Assembly: GCA_023898405.1 (NCBI GenBank)
Contig: CP060221.1
Span: forward strand, 1,875,501-1,939,500
DNA from: Myxococcales bacterium
GTDB taxonomy: Bacteria > Myxococcota > UBA727 > JABDBI01
DNA length: 64,000 bases
Direction of reading: 5' to 3'
This document shows positions 35,238 to 44,705 of this stretch, in pieces. Position 1 is the first letter of the stretch. Each line of letters starts with the position of its first letter. Below the pieces are notes generated by a model that had not been told where the DNA came from, made no database searches, and saw only the letters and a list, made by a program, of their open reading frames with translations. The position numbers and the translations under genes were made by a program.

Positions 35238-37994
35238 ATGTTTGATACACTTGTTATCAGCTTTTATGTATCTGCAGTCTTGATATCAGGACTAAGAAAC
35301 AATTTTAGAATAAGAGAAGTAGAGGTAAAAGAGAGCCTACCTGGAAATTTAACTTCCACATTTGTGACTGTCGCTACTATTTTTGCGACCTTTATTGGCG
35401 GCGGCGCAACGTTGGGAGTCATAGAGAGAATATATAGCTGTGGTTTAGTTTTTTTATACGTCTGCCTAGCCTTTATTGTTCGCGATATATTAACGGCCTA
35501 CTTTATCGTTCCCCGAATTCATAATCTTTCTCGCTATTCAACTGTTGGCGATATTGCTGCAAATTTTTATGGAAAGACCGGAAAATTGTTGACGGGGCTT
35601 GCGGGTGTTTTGCAAGCCAGCATGTATCTTGCTATGCAGATTGCAGCTCTTGGCCATATTCTCAATTATTTTACAGAAATTCCTTATAGCCTTGGGGTAA
35701 TTGTAACCTCGGTTATAGTTATGCTTTATGCAACAGGCGCACGTATAAAAATTGCCAAGACAAGCGATATTATACAGTTTGGTGTTTTAGTCATCGTGAT
35801 ACCGGTAACGTTTACTATTGGTGTTGAGATGGTAGGCGGTTTTTATGGTTTGCTTAGTTCGCTTCCAACACAAAAATTAAGCTTGATACCAGAAACGAAT
35901 GAACAGATTCGCTGGCTTGGTGTTGCTTTTGTATTTTGTCTTCCTAATATGCCTCCAGCCCTAAATATACGTTTCCTCATGGGCAAAGATGCCGCACAAT
36001 TAAAAAAATCCCTGTTAATTTCTGCCTTGATGCGTGTTCCTTATTTCTTTATGATCGGCGTTTTGGGTTTAATTGTTTTAGTTTTAGAACCAAGTATCGA
36101 GTCTGACACTGCTTTTATTTACTTGATCAATAAAACTCTTCCTTGGGGAGTGCAGACACTTGTTATTGCAAGTCTCATCGCAGTAATTCTTTCGACTGCT
36201 CAATATTTATTGGTGGTGGTACAAAAACTGCTCAGTCAGGATATTCTTTTGTCTTGCTATGAAAATAAATTGAGTCAAGCTAAAGAGTATCGAATATCAT
36301 TTTGGGTGATGGCTGCTCTTGGAATTGTCGCCATGGGAGCGGCTCTTAGTGTTATTAATATTATTGAGTTGTGCATTCTTTCATATGCGTGTTGGTTGCC
36401 TTGTATTGCTATACCTTTAATAGCCAACATTTTAGGTATGCATGTAAGTAAGAGCGGGTTTATAGCGAGCGCATCAAGTGGGTTCGGGGTATTTCTGATT
36501 TCAAAATTATTTTTTTATGAAACGCTATGGATCGATAGTATCGTTTTAGGCACAGCCACTAACTTTTTTGTTTATTCGTTTTATTATTTCATAGAGAGAA
36601 AAAATCAATTTAAAGAACGAGCTTCACATGGTGTAGCGACTGTCAGAAGTAAATCTTTTTTTCAGCTTGTTCCCTTTGTAATAAAGTATGGAGCAACACA
36701 TATTCATCAAGGATTTTTTTATCTGGTAGAGCGTTCTGCCCAAAAGGTAGAAGTATTCGGAGCTCCTTATGCAATGTTTGTTTTGTTTTCTATAGCTAAC
36801 TTATGTTTTGTGCCTTTTATTTTTGCTGATACCTCTGGAGAAGTGACACAAAAATTTATTGTTTACTTGCGCGTTATAGCAAGTATTTTTAGTTTCATTT
36901 TAGTGGTTAAAGATTTTTGGGCTCGACGATTTTTAAAGTATCTTCCTCTTTATTGGCATGTAACTTTATTTTTTTGTTTGCCATATTTTGCAATCACAAT
37001 GTGTCTGTTTACTTCATGTGCAATCGAATGGGTTATTGATCTAGTTTTGACTATTTTTATTTTGGGAATTCTAGTGGACTGGAAAACCTACATCTATACA
37101 ATTATTTTGGGTGCACTTTTTGCAGCACTATCATTTGCGATGTTTGGCGATCTTCGACAATTTGAAATTAATATTGGTAATTTTCCTATTATGGCCTATG
37201 CCGTGGCAGTATCGGTCTGCGCAGGCGCGCTTTTTTCTCGCAATAAAGAACTCGTTCTAATGGAAAAGCTCATTACTTTTAAAGCGCTAGGTGGAACTAT
37301 CGCGCATGAAATGCGTACTCCTTTATCTTCTATTCAGGTTTCAGCCAATGGTTTAAAAAATTTGTTGCCTGTTTTGGTAGATGGCTATTTGCAGGCTCGG
37401 AATGCAGGTCTTAGGGTCGAAAAGATTCCGCAAATGGCTTTAGAAAGTGTCGCGAGTATTCCTGAGCGAATGCGCTACATCTGTGCAAGTTCTCTTAACA
37501 TAATTGATATGTTGCTGTTGCAGCTCAAAGATAATGATTGGAATGCTCACTTTAGTGTGTGCTCTATGAAAGAATGCATTGATATTGCTTTAAATGAATA
37601 TTGTTTCCGAGAAAATGAACGATCTTTAGTCGATATCAACGGCATTGAAGATTTTAATTTTTATGGCAATCGATATTTAGTTGTACACATTCTTTATAAT
37701 TTGATGCGCAATGCTTTTACTTTTATTCAGAGTGAAAAAAAAGGAAGCATTATTATGTGGACTTCCGAATCTCCTACAGAAAGAAACTTACATTTTTGCG
37801 ATACAGCTAAAGGAATATGTGAGGCTGATTTGCCTCATGTTTTTGAACATGGATTTTCTAAAAGAAGTGGTGGAAGCGGAGTAGGACTTCATTATTGTCG
37901 AAAGATGATGACAACTATGTCGGGACGCATCACGGTAAATTCTCAAGAAGGTAAATATTGCGAGTTTATTTTAAGTTTTTCTAAAGTAGACTAA
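35238..37994 (+). CDS. Sodium:solute symporter fused to CqsS-like sensor histidine kinase
   Basis: Three parts make 918 residues. Residues 1 to about 455 are an SSF/SLC5-type symporter (ATFIGGGATLGVIERIYS, STVGDIAANFYGKTGKLL, SDIIQFGVLVIVIP). About residues 515-675 form a second membrane module resembling the quorum-sensor CqsS (YLPLYWHVTLFFCLPYF, VDWKTYIYTIILGALFAAL). The kinase follows: H box GTIAHEMRTPLSSI with His690, a long dimerisation helix pair, N box NLMRNAFTFIQ, DTAKGI, FEHGFSKRSGGSGVGLHYCRKMM. It has no receiver domain and no adjacent response regulator. A transporter sensing substrate passage, or a hydrophobic signal receptor, is inferred. Confidence 0.85.
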   Translation: MFDTLVISFYVSAVLISGLRNNFRIREVEVKESLPGNLTSTFVTVATIFATFIGGGATLGVIERIYSCGLVFLYVCLAFIVRDILTAYFIVPRIHNLSRYSTVGDIAANFYGKTGKLLTGLAGVLQASMYLAMQIAALGHILNYFTEIPYSLGVIVTSVIVMLYATGARIKIAKTSDIIQFGVLVIVIPVTFTIGVEMVGGFYGLLSSLPTQKLSLIPETNEQIRWLGVAFVFCLPNMPPALNIRFLMGKDAAQLKKSLLISALMRVPYFFMIGVLGLIVLVLEPSIESDTAFIYLINKTLPWGVQTLVIASLIAVILSTAQYLLVVVQKLLSQDILLSCYENKLSQAKEYRISFWVMAALGIVAMGAALSVINIIELCILSYACWLPCIAIPLIANILGMHVSKSGFIASASSGFGVFLISKLFFYETLWIDSIVLGTATNFFVYSFYYFIERKNQFKERASHGVATVRSKSFFQLVPFVIKYGATHIHQGFFYLVERSAQKVEVFGAPYAMFVLFSIANLCFVPFIFADTSGEVTQKFIVYLRVIASIFSFILVVKDFWARRFLKYLPLYWHVTLFFCLPYFAITMCLFTSCAIEWVIDLVLTIFILGILVDWKTYIYTIILGALFAALSFAMFGDLRQFEINIGNFPIMAYAVAVSVCAGALFSRNKELVLMEKLITFKALGGTIAHEMRTPLSSIQVSANGLKNLLPVLVDGYLQARNAGLRVEKIPQMALESVASIPERMRYICASSLNIIDMLLLQLKDNDWNAHFSVCSMKECIDIALNEYCFRENERSLVDINGIEDFNFYGNRYLVVHILYNLMRNAFTFIQSEKKGSIIMWTSESPTERNLHFCDTAKGICEADLPHVFEHGFSKRSGGSGVGLHYCRKMMTTMSGRITVNSQEGKYCEFILSFSKVD

Positions 37995-38073
37995 GAGCTT
38001 ATATGTGACGACACTACCAGGTTGCAAAAATGATTTCCCAGGTCATCAAAAAAAGTTGGATTTTTATTTTTTG

Positions 38074-38541
38074 TCAACTTAAAAGAGCTAAAGAGAGTAT
38101 ATCTAAAGCGCTCTTTACTCCCTGTTGAACAAATTGTTCTCTCTTAAGCTGAGGAAATAAAAATCGTTCAGTGATAGTGGTTTTTGGACCGACGAGGGCT
38201 ATCCACAGGGCACCAAGTGGTTCAGTGGAAGTGCCGCCGCCTGGACCAGCAAATCCTGTAGTTGAAAGAGCCCATGTGCTTGCAAATAATTTCTGAGCTG
38301 AGCTCGCCATCAAAATCGCAGTTTTTTGACTGACTGCTCCTTCACTTTCTAGAACCAATTGGGGAACGTTGAGAATATGTATTTTTGCCGATTCCGAGTA
38401 TGCCACAACGCCGCCCAAAAAGAATTCTGATGCCGTTGGTAATGAAATAATTTTTGCAGCTAGAGCTCCACCTGTGCAACTCTCTGCTACACAAAGAGTT
38501 TGTTTTTTTTGTTTAAGCAACAATGCAATTTTCTCAATCAT
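38074..38541 (-). CDS. pncC: Nicotinamide-nucleotide amidohydrolase (CinA C-terminal domain)
   Basis: PncC deamidates NMN to nicotinate mononucleotide in the pyridine nucleotide cycle. Stand-alone CinA C-terminal domain, 155 residues: TLCVAESCTGGALAAKI, FFLGGVVAYSESAKI, STTGFAGPGGGTSTEPLGALWIAL. It lacks the N-terminal MoCF-like domain of full CinA. No recA or ligT neighbour. Confidence 0.92.
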   Translation of the reverse strand: MIEKIALLLKQKKQTLCVAESCTGGALAAKIISLPTASEFFLGGVVAYSESAKIHILNVPQLVLESEGAVSQKTAILMASSAQKLFASTWALSTTGFAGPGGGTSTEPLGALWIALVGPKTTITERFLFPQLKREQFVQQGVKSALDILSLALLS

Positions 38542-38650
38542 TTTTAATCCATTGTTTTTAAATTTGTAGAAAATTTTTAGCCAACTTTTTTGTTTGTTTT
38601 TCCTTTAGTTGGCAATAAATTTTTGGTCAAATCTTTTTAAAGATAGTCTC

Positions 38651-38690
38651 AAATAAAAAAATTGAGTTGGTGATTACTCCTAAACTCAAT
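38651..38690 (-). terminator. Terminator after the winged-helix gene
   Basis: On the minus strand ATTGAGTT, a 14-base loop, AACTCAAT and then T6 with one A. The loop is long, so strength is moderate. Confidence 0.55.
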
Positions 38691-38725
38691 TTCCCACAAA
38701 TATTATTTTTTGAGACGATGGATAT

Positions 38726-40084
38726 TTACGACGCTCCCACATCAGCTTCATTTTGCTCGGTTGGTGTAACATTAGGTCTAATTAAAAATTCATTATCAAG
38801 ATAACGTTGCCGAAAAGTATTGGAAGTTCTGCGTTCCATTGGACTTACTATTTCTTTACGAGTTTTGCTAGCTGAAAGATATTTCCCCAAAGGCCATAGA
38901 AAAGATCCAGCGGGGCGTTCGCAGAGAGGAGCGTCTATTGCTCGTTCAATAATGTTTGCATTCAAAGAGCCAGATAGCTTTGTAAGACTTTGAGCCCACT
39001 CTTCAATTATAGGCATGGCTGTTTTTTTTCTATCTCGGTACTGAGAAAAAATATGGTACTCGAGCATGCTAGAGTCGTTGTCTCTAAATTGCCACAGACC
39101 AATAACCTTGCCACAGTCAACAATGACACTGGTGGCATTACCATTTGCATCGTAAATGAATGGGAGAACTTCTTTATCTGCAATACGCTTGCGACATCGC
39201 CATCCAAGTGTGTATGGATCCCATGGAGGGAGCAGTTGAATTTCATTTTGTTGAGAGCTTTTTTTTCTTAACAGCTCCACCGTTTCTTTAAGACCGATCA
39301 TATCGTCGCGGTAGGTATCTATATGAAATCTTATTGCTTCTCTTCGAAGGTGACCAACAGATCTTTGACATTGAATAATGGATAGTCCTGTCCACCATGA
39401 AATATCTTCTATAGAAGCCGGACCGTAGGCACGTAAATATTTACGAATTGTTTCTGTTCGAGCTGTTTCAGGATTATCAGGTTTTATAGAAATTTCAGGT
39501 ACCCATTTTTTAAAAAGGGCGTAGTTAAAATCATTGCCTTTCCAACCTTTAGCTGTCGCACGTATCAGGACACCCATGTCGCACAATTTTTGAACTATGC
39601 GCTGTGCTAATTCTTGTGATGGTCTTTCACGTCGCCCATCGTAAAGAATTTCCATCAAGTTAGGGATAGATAAAGGAAGACTTGGATCAGCAGTGTGGAG
39701 TAGATCGGCGAAATAATAGAGATGATTTTTGCTGATTTTATTATCTGCAAGTTTTTGTAATCCTCTTTGAAAAAGGCCCTGATTAAAGGTTCTAAAATAT
39801 ATGGGGTAGTCTTGTGTATTGATAAGAAATAACGAGCCACGGAAGGCGCTAGCTCGAATAAGCGTACGGTCGTTCACCAAGGCTTCATCAAGATCTCCAA
39901 GCTGTATTGAGGGTCTGCGTGCAACCAAAGAAAGAAAAGCGATTGGATTGGCTCCAAAAAAACCAGGCCTATTTCCAACAGCATCTATCAATGTTTCTTG
40001 ATCGCCAAAAGTATTAAGCCAATTGTGATGATGTTTTTGAAGAGTTTTTAGAGGTACTCTTTCAACCACCAGTCTGCTTGCCAT
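38726..40084 (-). CDS. Winged-helix DNA-binding protein of the AlkZ/PF06224 type
   Basis: At 452 residues it matches the general layout of HTH_42 proteins, some of which are DNA glycosylases that open crosslinks (AlkZ, YcaQ). Visible parts are IRASAFRGSLFLINTQDYPIYF in the first third, repeated winged-helix segments (LAQRIVQKLCDMGVLIRA; RTETIRKYLRAYGPASIEDISWWTGLS) and the LLPPWDPYTLGWRCRKRI segment near residue 290. I could not place the catalytic QxQ/QxD pair, so glycosylase activity is uncertain. Confidence 0.75.
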   Translation of the reverse strand: MASRLVVERVPLKTLQKHHHNWLNTFGDQETLIDAVGNRPGFFGANPIAFLSLVARRPSIQLGDLDEALVNDRTLIRASAFRGSLFLINTQDYPIYFRTFNQGLFQRGLQKLADNKISKNHLYYFADLLHTADPSLPLSIPNLMEILYDGRRERPSQELAQRIVQKLCDMGVLIRATAKGWKGNDFNYALFKKWVPEISIKPDNPETARTETIRKYLRAYGPASIEDISWWTGLSIIQCQRSVGHLRREAIRFHIDTYRDDMIGLKETVELLRKKSSQQNEIQLLPPWDPYTLGWRCRKRIADKEVLPFIYDANGNATSVIVDCGKVIGLWQFRDNDSSMLEYHIFSQYRDRKKTAMPIIEEWAQSLTKLSGSLNANIIERAIDAPLCERPAGSFLWPLGKYLSASKTRKEIVSPMERRTSNTFRQRYLDNEFLIRPNVTPTEQNEADVGAS

Positions 40085-40306
40085 AATTCACCCGTGTCAG
40101 TAATTTAATAAATCACTCTTAACACGAAATTGAATCTGAAATGCAATGATTAATTTTAAGGAAACTCGTGATAAAACTTCTAACAAACTATTTGATCGAC
40201 TACAAAAAAGTATCGATAGAAATAAAGCTTGTTTTTAGTGTTGATTTAGGGGAGAAACTTTGCTTTGAATAAAAATGATTAATAGTGAAAATAGGAATCG
40301 AATAAA

Positions 40307-40531
40307 TTGTATCAAGAAAAATTAAGTCTTTTTCAGACCACTAAACCAAGAACAACCTGCACAAGATTACAACTCATTTTGGTTTTGGGAAGTTTTATTG
40401 GTTCTCTTGCAACAGCTTTAGCGTTAACGGAAAAGCCAATTCAAAAAAAAACTGAAGCTATGGTGAATAAAAAAATTCTCTTGGGTTGGGAGAAATATCC
40501 ATATGCTCATCTAAAAGTATCTGATGGCTAA
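40307..40531 (+). CDS. Possible small membrane protein, doubtful
   Basis: A 74-codon frame from a TTG start with one hydrophobic stretch (LQLILVLGSFIGSLATALAL) and a hydrophilic tail. It stands alone in its intergenic region, which favours reality, but it has a non-ATG start and no clear ribosome site. No family recognised. Confidence 0.3.
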   Translation: MYQEKLSLFQTTKPRTTCTRLQLILVLGSFIGSLATALALTEKPIQKKTEAMVNKKILLGWEKYPYAHLKVSDG

Positions 40532-40648
40532 ATTTTACAAAGTAGAAAAAGAGGCAGAAATGCTTTAACTGTTAAAAATACTTCGAAGCTCGTCAAAAAA
40601 TATTTTTAAAATAGTTTGTTGAAACTTGTGTGTGAAATCAATGTGTAT

Positions 40649-41422
40649 TTATCTTTTGGGTGGCCAGGGAAAGAAGGCGCTTGTGTTTTTAATATAGTCG
40701 GTATAGCGGGGTTTGGTTTTTTTTAGAACAGAATCAAGCATTGTTACTCCGCTTACTCGCAACAATAAGAATGTTATTAAAATCGGAGAAAAAATCGTAA
40801 AAATATTTTCACTGATGCCAACGCTTATAAAATAGAATCCCCACCACAATGTACATTCCCCAAAATAGTTAGGATGACGTGACCATGCCCAAAGTCCTTT
40901 GTTCATAATTTGTTGTTTTTCTGAGCGTTTTTTTAAAAAGTTTGTAAGTTGCAGATCAGCTATAGTTTCAAATAAAAATCCTATGACAAATAGACTCATG
41001 CCGAATATTACTATGGGTTTTGATGCCAATTTTTGTCCATGAATAAGAGCAACTGTCAGAGGAAAATTGATCAAACTTGCCAGAATTGCTTGAGGTAAAA
41101 ACACTATCCATAAAGCCCAAGATTCTTTTAATGATCCATATTTTTTTTTGAGATTGACGTAACGAATATCTTCAGAATTTTTTATGTTTCTTTTGGCTAA
41201 GTGTACGCAGAGGCGGACTCCCCAAACACAAACAGGAATCATTACTAATAATGCAGAACCGAGAGGTGGGTGCAAGATAATACAAGCAGCTAGGTTGGCA
41301 ATAATAAAAAAAATAGGCCAAAAAATATCAATGATACTTACTTTTTTAAGCTTGAGTGAAATAATCCATAGCGTTAGGGATAGGAACACCAATAAAATAA
41401 GTTGTATGATAAAAATATTCAT
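40649..41422 (-). CDS. DUF1295 (steroid 5-alpha-reductase-like) membrane protein
   Basis: A membrane protein of about 7 helices. The C-terminal signature GLWAWSRHPNYFGECTLWWGFYF, then LLLRVSGVTMLDSVLKKTKPRYTDY and FFPWPPKR is diagnostic of DUF1295, related to isoprenylcysteine methyltransferase and steroid reductase folds. The substrate in bacteria is unknown; the conserved His and Tyr suggest reductase- or methyltransferase-type lipid modification. Confidence 0.88.
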   Translation of the reverse strand: MNIFIIQLILLVFLSLTLWIISLKLKKVSIIDIFWPIFFIIANLAACIILHPPLGSALLVMIPVCVWGVRLCVHLAKRNIKNSEDIRYVNLKKKYGSLKESWALWIVFLPQAILASLINFPLTVALIHGQKLASKPIVIFGMSLFVIGFLFETIADLQLTNFLKKRSEKQQIMNKGLWAWSRHPNYFGECTLWWGFYFISVGISENIFTIFSPILITFLLLRVSGVTMLDSVLKKTKPRYTDYIKNTSAFFPWPPKR

Positions 41423-41748
41423 GAGGTTTTTTTCTAACTCTTCAATAAATCAGCACGCTCAAAAGTCTAACAGTTTCTTAGCCATAAATGGAATTCTTAG
41501 AGATATTTTGGAAATCCCAAAAATTTGTGTTTTTAATCCATGTTAGAAAAATATTTACAATTGCTAAATAAATATAGAAAATTAGTAAGAACAGTTCGCT
41601 GTCTAGTTAAAATGAATAATGTAAATTACTCCAAACTAAGAGAGTAAGTATGACTCTCTATTTGGATCGCTGCTTGCGCAGGGATGATACGTGATCGTGG
41701 ACAAAAATGCCTAAGTGGTTATTTGATTTACTTTGTGCCTTAAAATGA
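41423..41748. other. Intergenic, about 325 bases, with a degenerate REP-like palindrome
   Basis: The stretch 41664-41688 resembles the GC-rich palindrome at 27251-27275. The rest is AT-rich with no gene or promoter recognised. Confidence 0.45.
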
Positions 41749-42579
41749 TTATTCGATGAGTTTCAGGCGCGCGCTGGAGATAGAGCAATATTCAGAGTTT
41801 TTTTCTATACCCAAAAAGCGGCGTTGATTTTTTTTGCAAGCAACGAGTGTTGATCCTGATCCTGCAAAGCAATCTAGCACAAAATCTTTAGGGTTAGTGG
41901 CCAATAGAACCAAACGCTCCATCAGATTCAGTGGTTTTTGCGAAGGATGTTTGCCGCATATTTTTTCACTTGGAGGAGTAAGAGGAAAGTGCCAAAAATT
42001 CCTCATCTGTTTTCCTTCGTTGAGTTTTTTTGCTTCTTGATAGTTAAAAGTCCACTTAGTAGCTTTTTTACTTGTGTTGTTGCACAACCAAATAATTTGC
42101 TCAGTGCTTTCGGTAAGCATACGGCACGTAATGTTTGGTTGAGCATTTGGTTTGGCCCAAATAATACTGTTGACAATTCTTAAGTCGAATTTCTGTGCGA
42201 TAGCTCCAATCAAATAAATATTGTGGTAGGTGCCAAAAATAAAAATGTTGCCATTTTTTTTCACGACTCGGCAGACTTCTTTGAGCCATGCGAGTGTAAA
42301 TGCTTCGTAGTCTTCGTCGATAAAACGATCCCAATCGCTTTGCATAGTGACATGGTTTGAAAAAGCCCACTTAAGGCCCTTGCGATTTTTGGCGATATTA
42401 TAAGGTGGGTCAGTAATACATGCATCAAAGCTTTGACTGGGCCATGTTTTCATAAGCGAGATAGCGTCATCGCACAAAATTTGATTGGGGATTGGAGCTT
42501 TTGGGGCAGGAGTCTCTTGAGGTTTTTTTGGACAAATACTGGGATTCACATGAGTTTGGGGGTGCAGTCTTTCCGTCAT
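41749..42579 (-). CDS. Beta-class DNA methyltransferase (probably N6-adenine), orphan
   Basis: Motif IV DPPY comes first (ACITDPPYNIAKNRKG near residue 57) and the AdoMet-binding motif I late (VLDCFAGSGSTLVACKKN near residue 245), the order of the beta group that includes CcrM and M.HinfI. A HPSQKPLNLMERLV segment precedes motif I, as usual. DPPY favours adenine over N4-cytosine. The first 35 residues are Pro-rich. No restriction enzyme or specificity subunit is adjacent, so it may be an orphan regulatory or protective methylase. GAGGTT stands before the ATG. Confidence 0.9.
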   Translation of the reverse strand: MTERLHPQTHVNPSICPKKPQETPAPKAPIPNQILCDDAISLMKTWPSQSFDACITDPPYNIAKNRKGLKWAFSNHVTMQSDWDRFIDEDYEAFTLAWLKEVCRVVKKNGNIFIFGTYHNIYLIGAIAQKFDLRIVNSIIWAKPNAQPNITCRMLTESTEQIIWLCNNTSKKATKWTFNYQEAKKLNEGKQMRNFWHFPLTPPSEKICGKHPSQKPLNLMERLVLLATNPKDFVLDCFAGSGSTLVACKKNQRRFLGIEKNSEYCSISSARLKLIE

Positions 42580-42680
42580 GTAAACCTCAAATCATTTAGG
42601 TTAAGCGGTTATTGCCTCGAGAAATATAACACGTCACAGCTTTAAGACTACAACCAAGCAATTTAAAAATTAATTTATTT

Positions 42681-43649
42681 TTAAAAATCAATTTTTGTAC
42701 GGCAGAGCTGGATATTTAAATTTTGCAAAGCCTTATTAGCGGGCAAAATACTCTTTCCTTCCAGCTGAATTCTTTGAAAATATAAAATTCCATCAACAGT
42801 TTTTACGCCTAAAAAAGGAGAAGTGACGATGATAGTACCAGGAGAGAGTTCATGGTGAACGGTGGTTTCGATAAAAAAAGCTTCAAAGAATTTTATTCTT
42901 TTTTTATCAAGAAAAGCATAGGAGCCTGGCCAGGGATCAAAGGCGCGGCTTTTTAGAACCAAGTTGCGTCCCGATTGAGAAAAATCCAAAAGTCCTTCTT
43001 CCTTTTTGATCATAGCTGCATAGGTAGCTTCGTCATCATTTTGGGGGGTTTTATGAATTTTTTGGGAAAGGATATCATCTATCCTGCGATAAAGAAGGTG
43101 AGCGCCCAAATGTGAAAGCCGACGGAACAAGGTTTCTGAAGTGTCAGATGCAATGATGGGTGTTTGAGCGACATCGATAATATCGCCTTCATCCATTTTA
43201 AGCACCATATCCATTAGGCACACACCTGTTTTGTGATCACCACACTCCAAAGACCTTTGTATTGGAGCTGCTCCTCTGAATTTGGGCAGTAATGAACCAT
43301 GAATATTTATAAAACCCAAATGCGAGGAGGACAAAAATCGTTGTGGAATTATTTTTCCGTAAGCGACAACAACAGCTAAATCTATATGAGCTGCAAGAAA
43401 GTGTTGAAAAAATTGTTCACCTTCTAAAGAACTTTTTTTAAGAAAAGCTGGCTGAAAAACAGGGAGATGAAGTTTAGTCGCCAAAATTTTTACCGATGGA
43501 GGAGAAAGTTTTTGCCCTCGTCCTTGTTGTCTGTCTGGTTGAGTTACTACCATCGATAGTTCATGGCCATGTTCTAGGCAAAATTTGTGAAGTTGTTTTA
43601 ATGCTGGCAATGCAAAAACAGGAGTGCCAAAAAAAGCAATGCGCGCCAT
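42681..43649 (-). CDS. fmt: Methionyl-tRNA formyltransferase
   Basis: Fmt formylates the initiator Met-tRNA. The N-terminal formyltransferase domain has IAFFGTPVFALPAL, VVTQPDRQQGRGQKLSPPSVK, NIHGSLLPKFRGAAPIQRSL (catalytic Asn and His region) and LMDMVLKMDEGDI. The C-terminal OB-fold starts near residue 205. The ATG at 43649 fits the family start; the frame runs 10 codons further upstream. The def gene, its usual partner, is not here. Confidence 0.96.
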   Translation of the reverse strand: MARIAFFGTPVFALPALKQLHKFCLEHGHELSMVVTQPDRQQGRGQKLSPPSVKILATKLHLPVFQPAFLKKSSLEGEQFFQHFLAAHIDLAVVVAYGKIIPQRFLSSSHLGFINIHGSLLPKFRGAAPIQRSLECGDHKTGVCLMDMVLKMDEGDIIDVAQTPIIASDTSETLFRRLSHLGAHLLYRRIDDILSQKIHKTPQNDDEATYAAMIKKEEGLLDFSQSGRNLVLKSRAFDPWPGSYAFLDKKRIKFFEAFFIETTVHHELSPGTIIVTSPFLGVKTVDGILYFQRIQLEGKSILPANKALQNLNIQLCRTKIDF

Positions 43650-43814
43650 ACGGTACCTGTTACTCAAAAATTTAAACACGAGCTTTATGTTATAGCAACA
43701 GCAGCATGTAAATGACCTGAAATTTGTAGGCTCATTTTTGATATTTTATTAATCACTAAAAAATATTCCAAAAAATTATTGGTCAACTGCTTTCAAAACA
43801 CCTCTAAGTTATCT

Positions 43815-44636
43815 TTAACCTTGTTCAATATTTCTCAGCAATAGCATGAGAGAGTCTTCGAGTTTATGGCTGCTTATTAAGATTGAGCGTTGATGATTAA
43901 TTCCATCTTTGAAGTCGAGAGGGCTGTTATCGAGGTGAACCATACATCCCCCAGCGGCCTGAATGATAGCGTGAGGCGCGCAGCTATCCCACAATTTTAT
44001 GCGCTTGCTCCAACATAGATAAATATCGGCTACTCCATCTAAAACCAGCATTGCTTTTAATCCAAACGAACCTCGCCGAATAATGAGGGAAGGATCTATG
44101 GTCTTGATAAATTGCTCTTGCCGATTAGAGCGAAAGGTGCGAGAGGTGATGATACGAAGTTGATGATTATTTTTTGCCCAGTGGCCTGGTGTTATAATTT
44201 TTTGTTTATTACCGTGCTCTCGCACACATTCGCGATTTTCTCCATTGCTCAAAGCGCTCCACATGATACCACTCGTGGGTTGATAGATTACGCCAAGCGA
44301 GGTTTTGCCATTGATCATCAGTCCTATCATAATGACAAAATCATCGAGTCCCGCGATATAACTTGCAGTGCCGTCAATGGGATCGACAAACCAGACCCTC
44401 CCAAGCTTATTGACCGTCTCTTCCTGATAACTTTCTTCGCTGATGATTTGGTCTTTTGGAAAAAATTTTTTTAGTTCTTGTGAAATAAAATCATCGATAA
44501 TTTGATCAGCATTAGAAACGGGTCCTTGCCCCAAAGGTTTTTGTTTGACAATCAGTTTTGATTGTTTTTCAAGCGCGATTTTTCCGGCTTCACGGGCAAG
44601 TTGTTTGGCAATATTAAGCTCTTTTTGTAAATCCAT
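43815..44636 (-). CDS. Inositol monophosphatase-family phosphatase, CysQ-like
   Basis: The metal-dependent phosphatase motifs are complete: Glu pair in IISEESYQEE, WFVDPIDGTASYI and KLWDSCAPHAIIQAAGG. At 273 residues and with SNADQIIDDFI near residue 40, it fits the CysQ group that hydrolyses 3'-phosphoadenosine 5'-phosphate, although inositol-1-phosphatase activity cannot be excluded. It ends 135 bases before fmt begins; both are on the minus strand. Confidence 0.88.
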   Translation of the reverse strand: MDLQKELNIAKQLAREAGKIALEKQSKLIVKQKPLGQGPVSNADQIIDDFISQELKKFFPKDQIISEESYQEETVNKLGRVWFVDPIDGTASYIAGLDDFVIMIGLMINGKTSLGVIYQPTSGIMWSALSNGENRECVREHGNKQKIITPGHWAKNNHQLRIITSRTFRSNRQEQFIKTIDPSLIIRRGSFGLKAMLVLDGVADIYLCWSKRIKLWDSCAPHAIIQAAGGCMVHLDNSPLDFKDGINHQRSILISSHKLEDSLMLLLRNIEQG

Positions 44637-44657
44637 TTTAAGCCCCTTTTGTGAAGC

Positions 44658-44686
44658 AAAAAAAAACCTCCACTAAAGGGAGGTTA
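44658..44686 (-). terminator. Terminator after the peroxiredoxin gene
   Basis: On the minus strand AACCTCC / GGAGGTT with a 6-base loop is followed by T9. It separates the peroxiredoxin gene from the CysQ-like gene. Confidence 0.9.
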
Positions 44687-44705
44687 TCATTTAATCATGC
44701 ATTTC

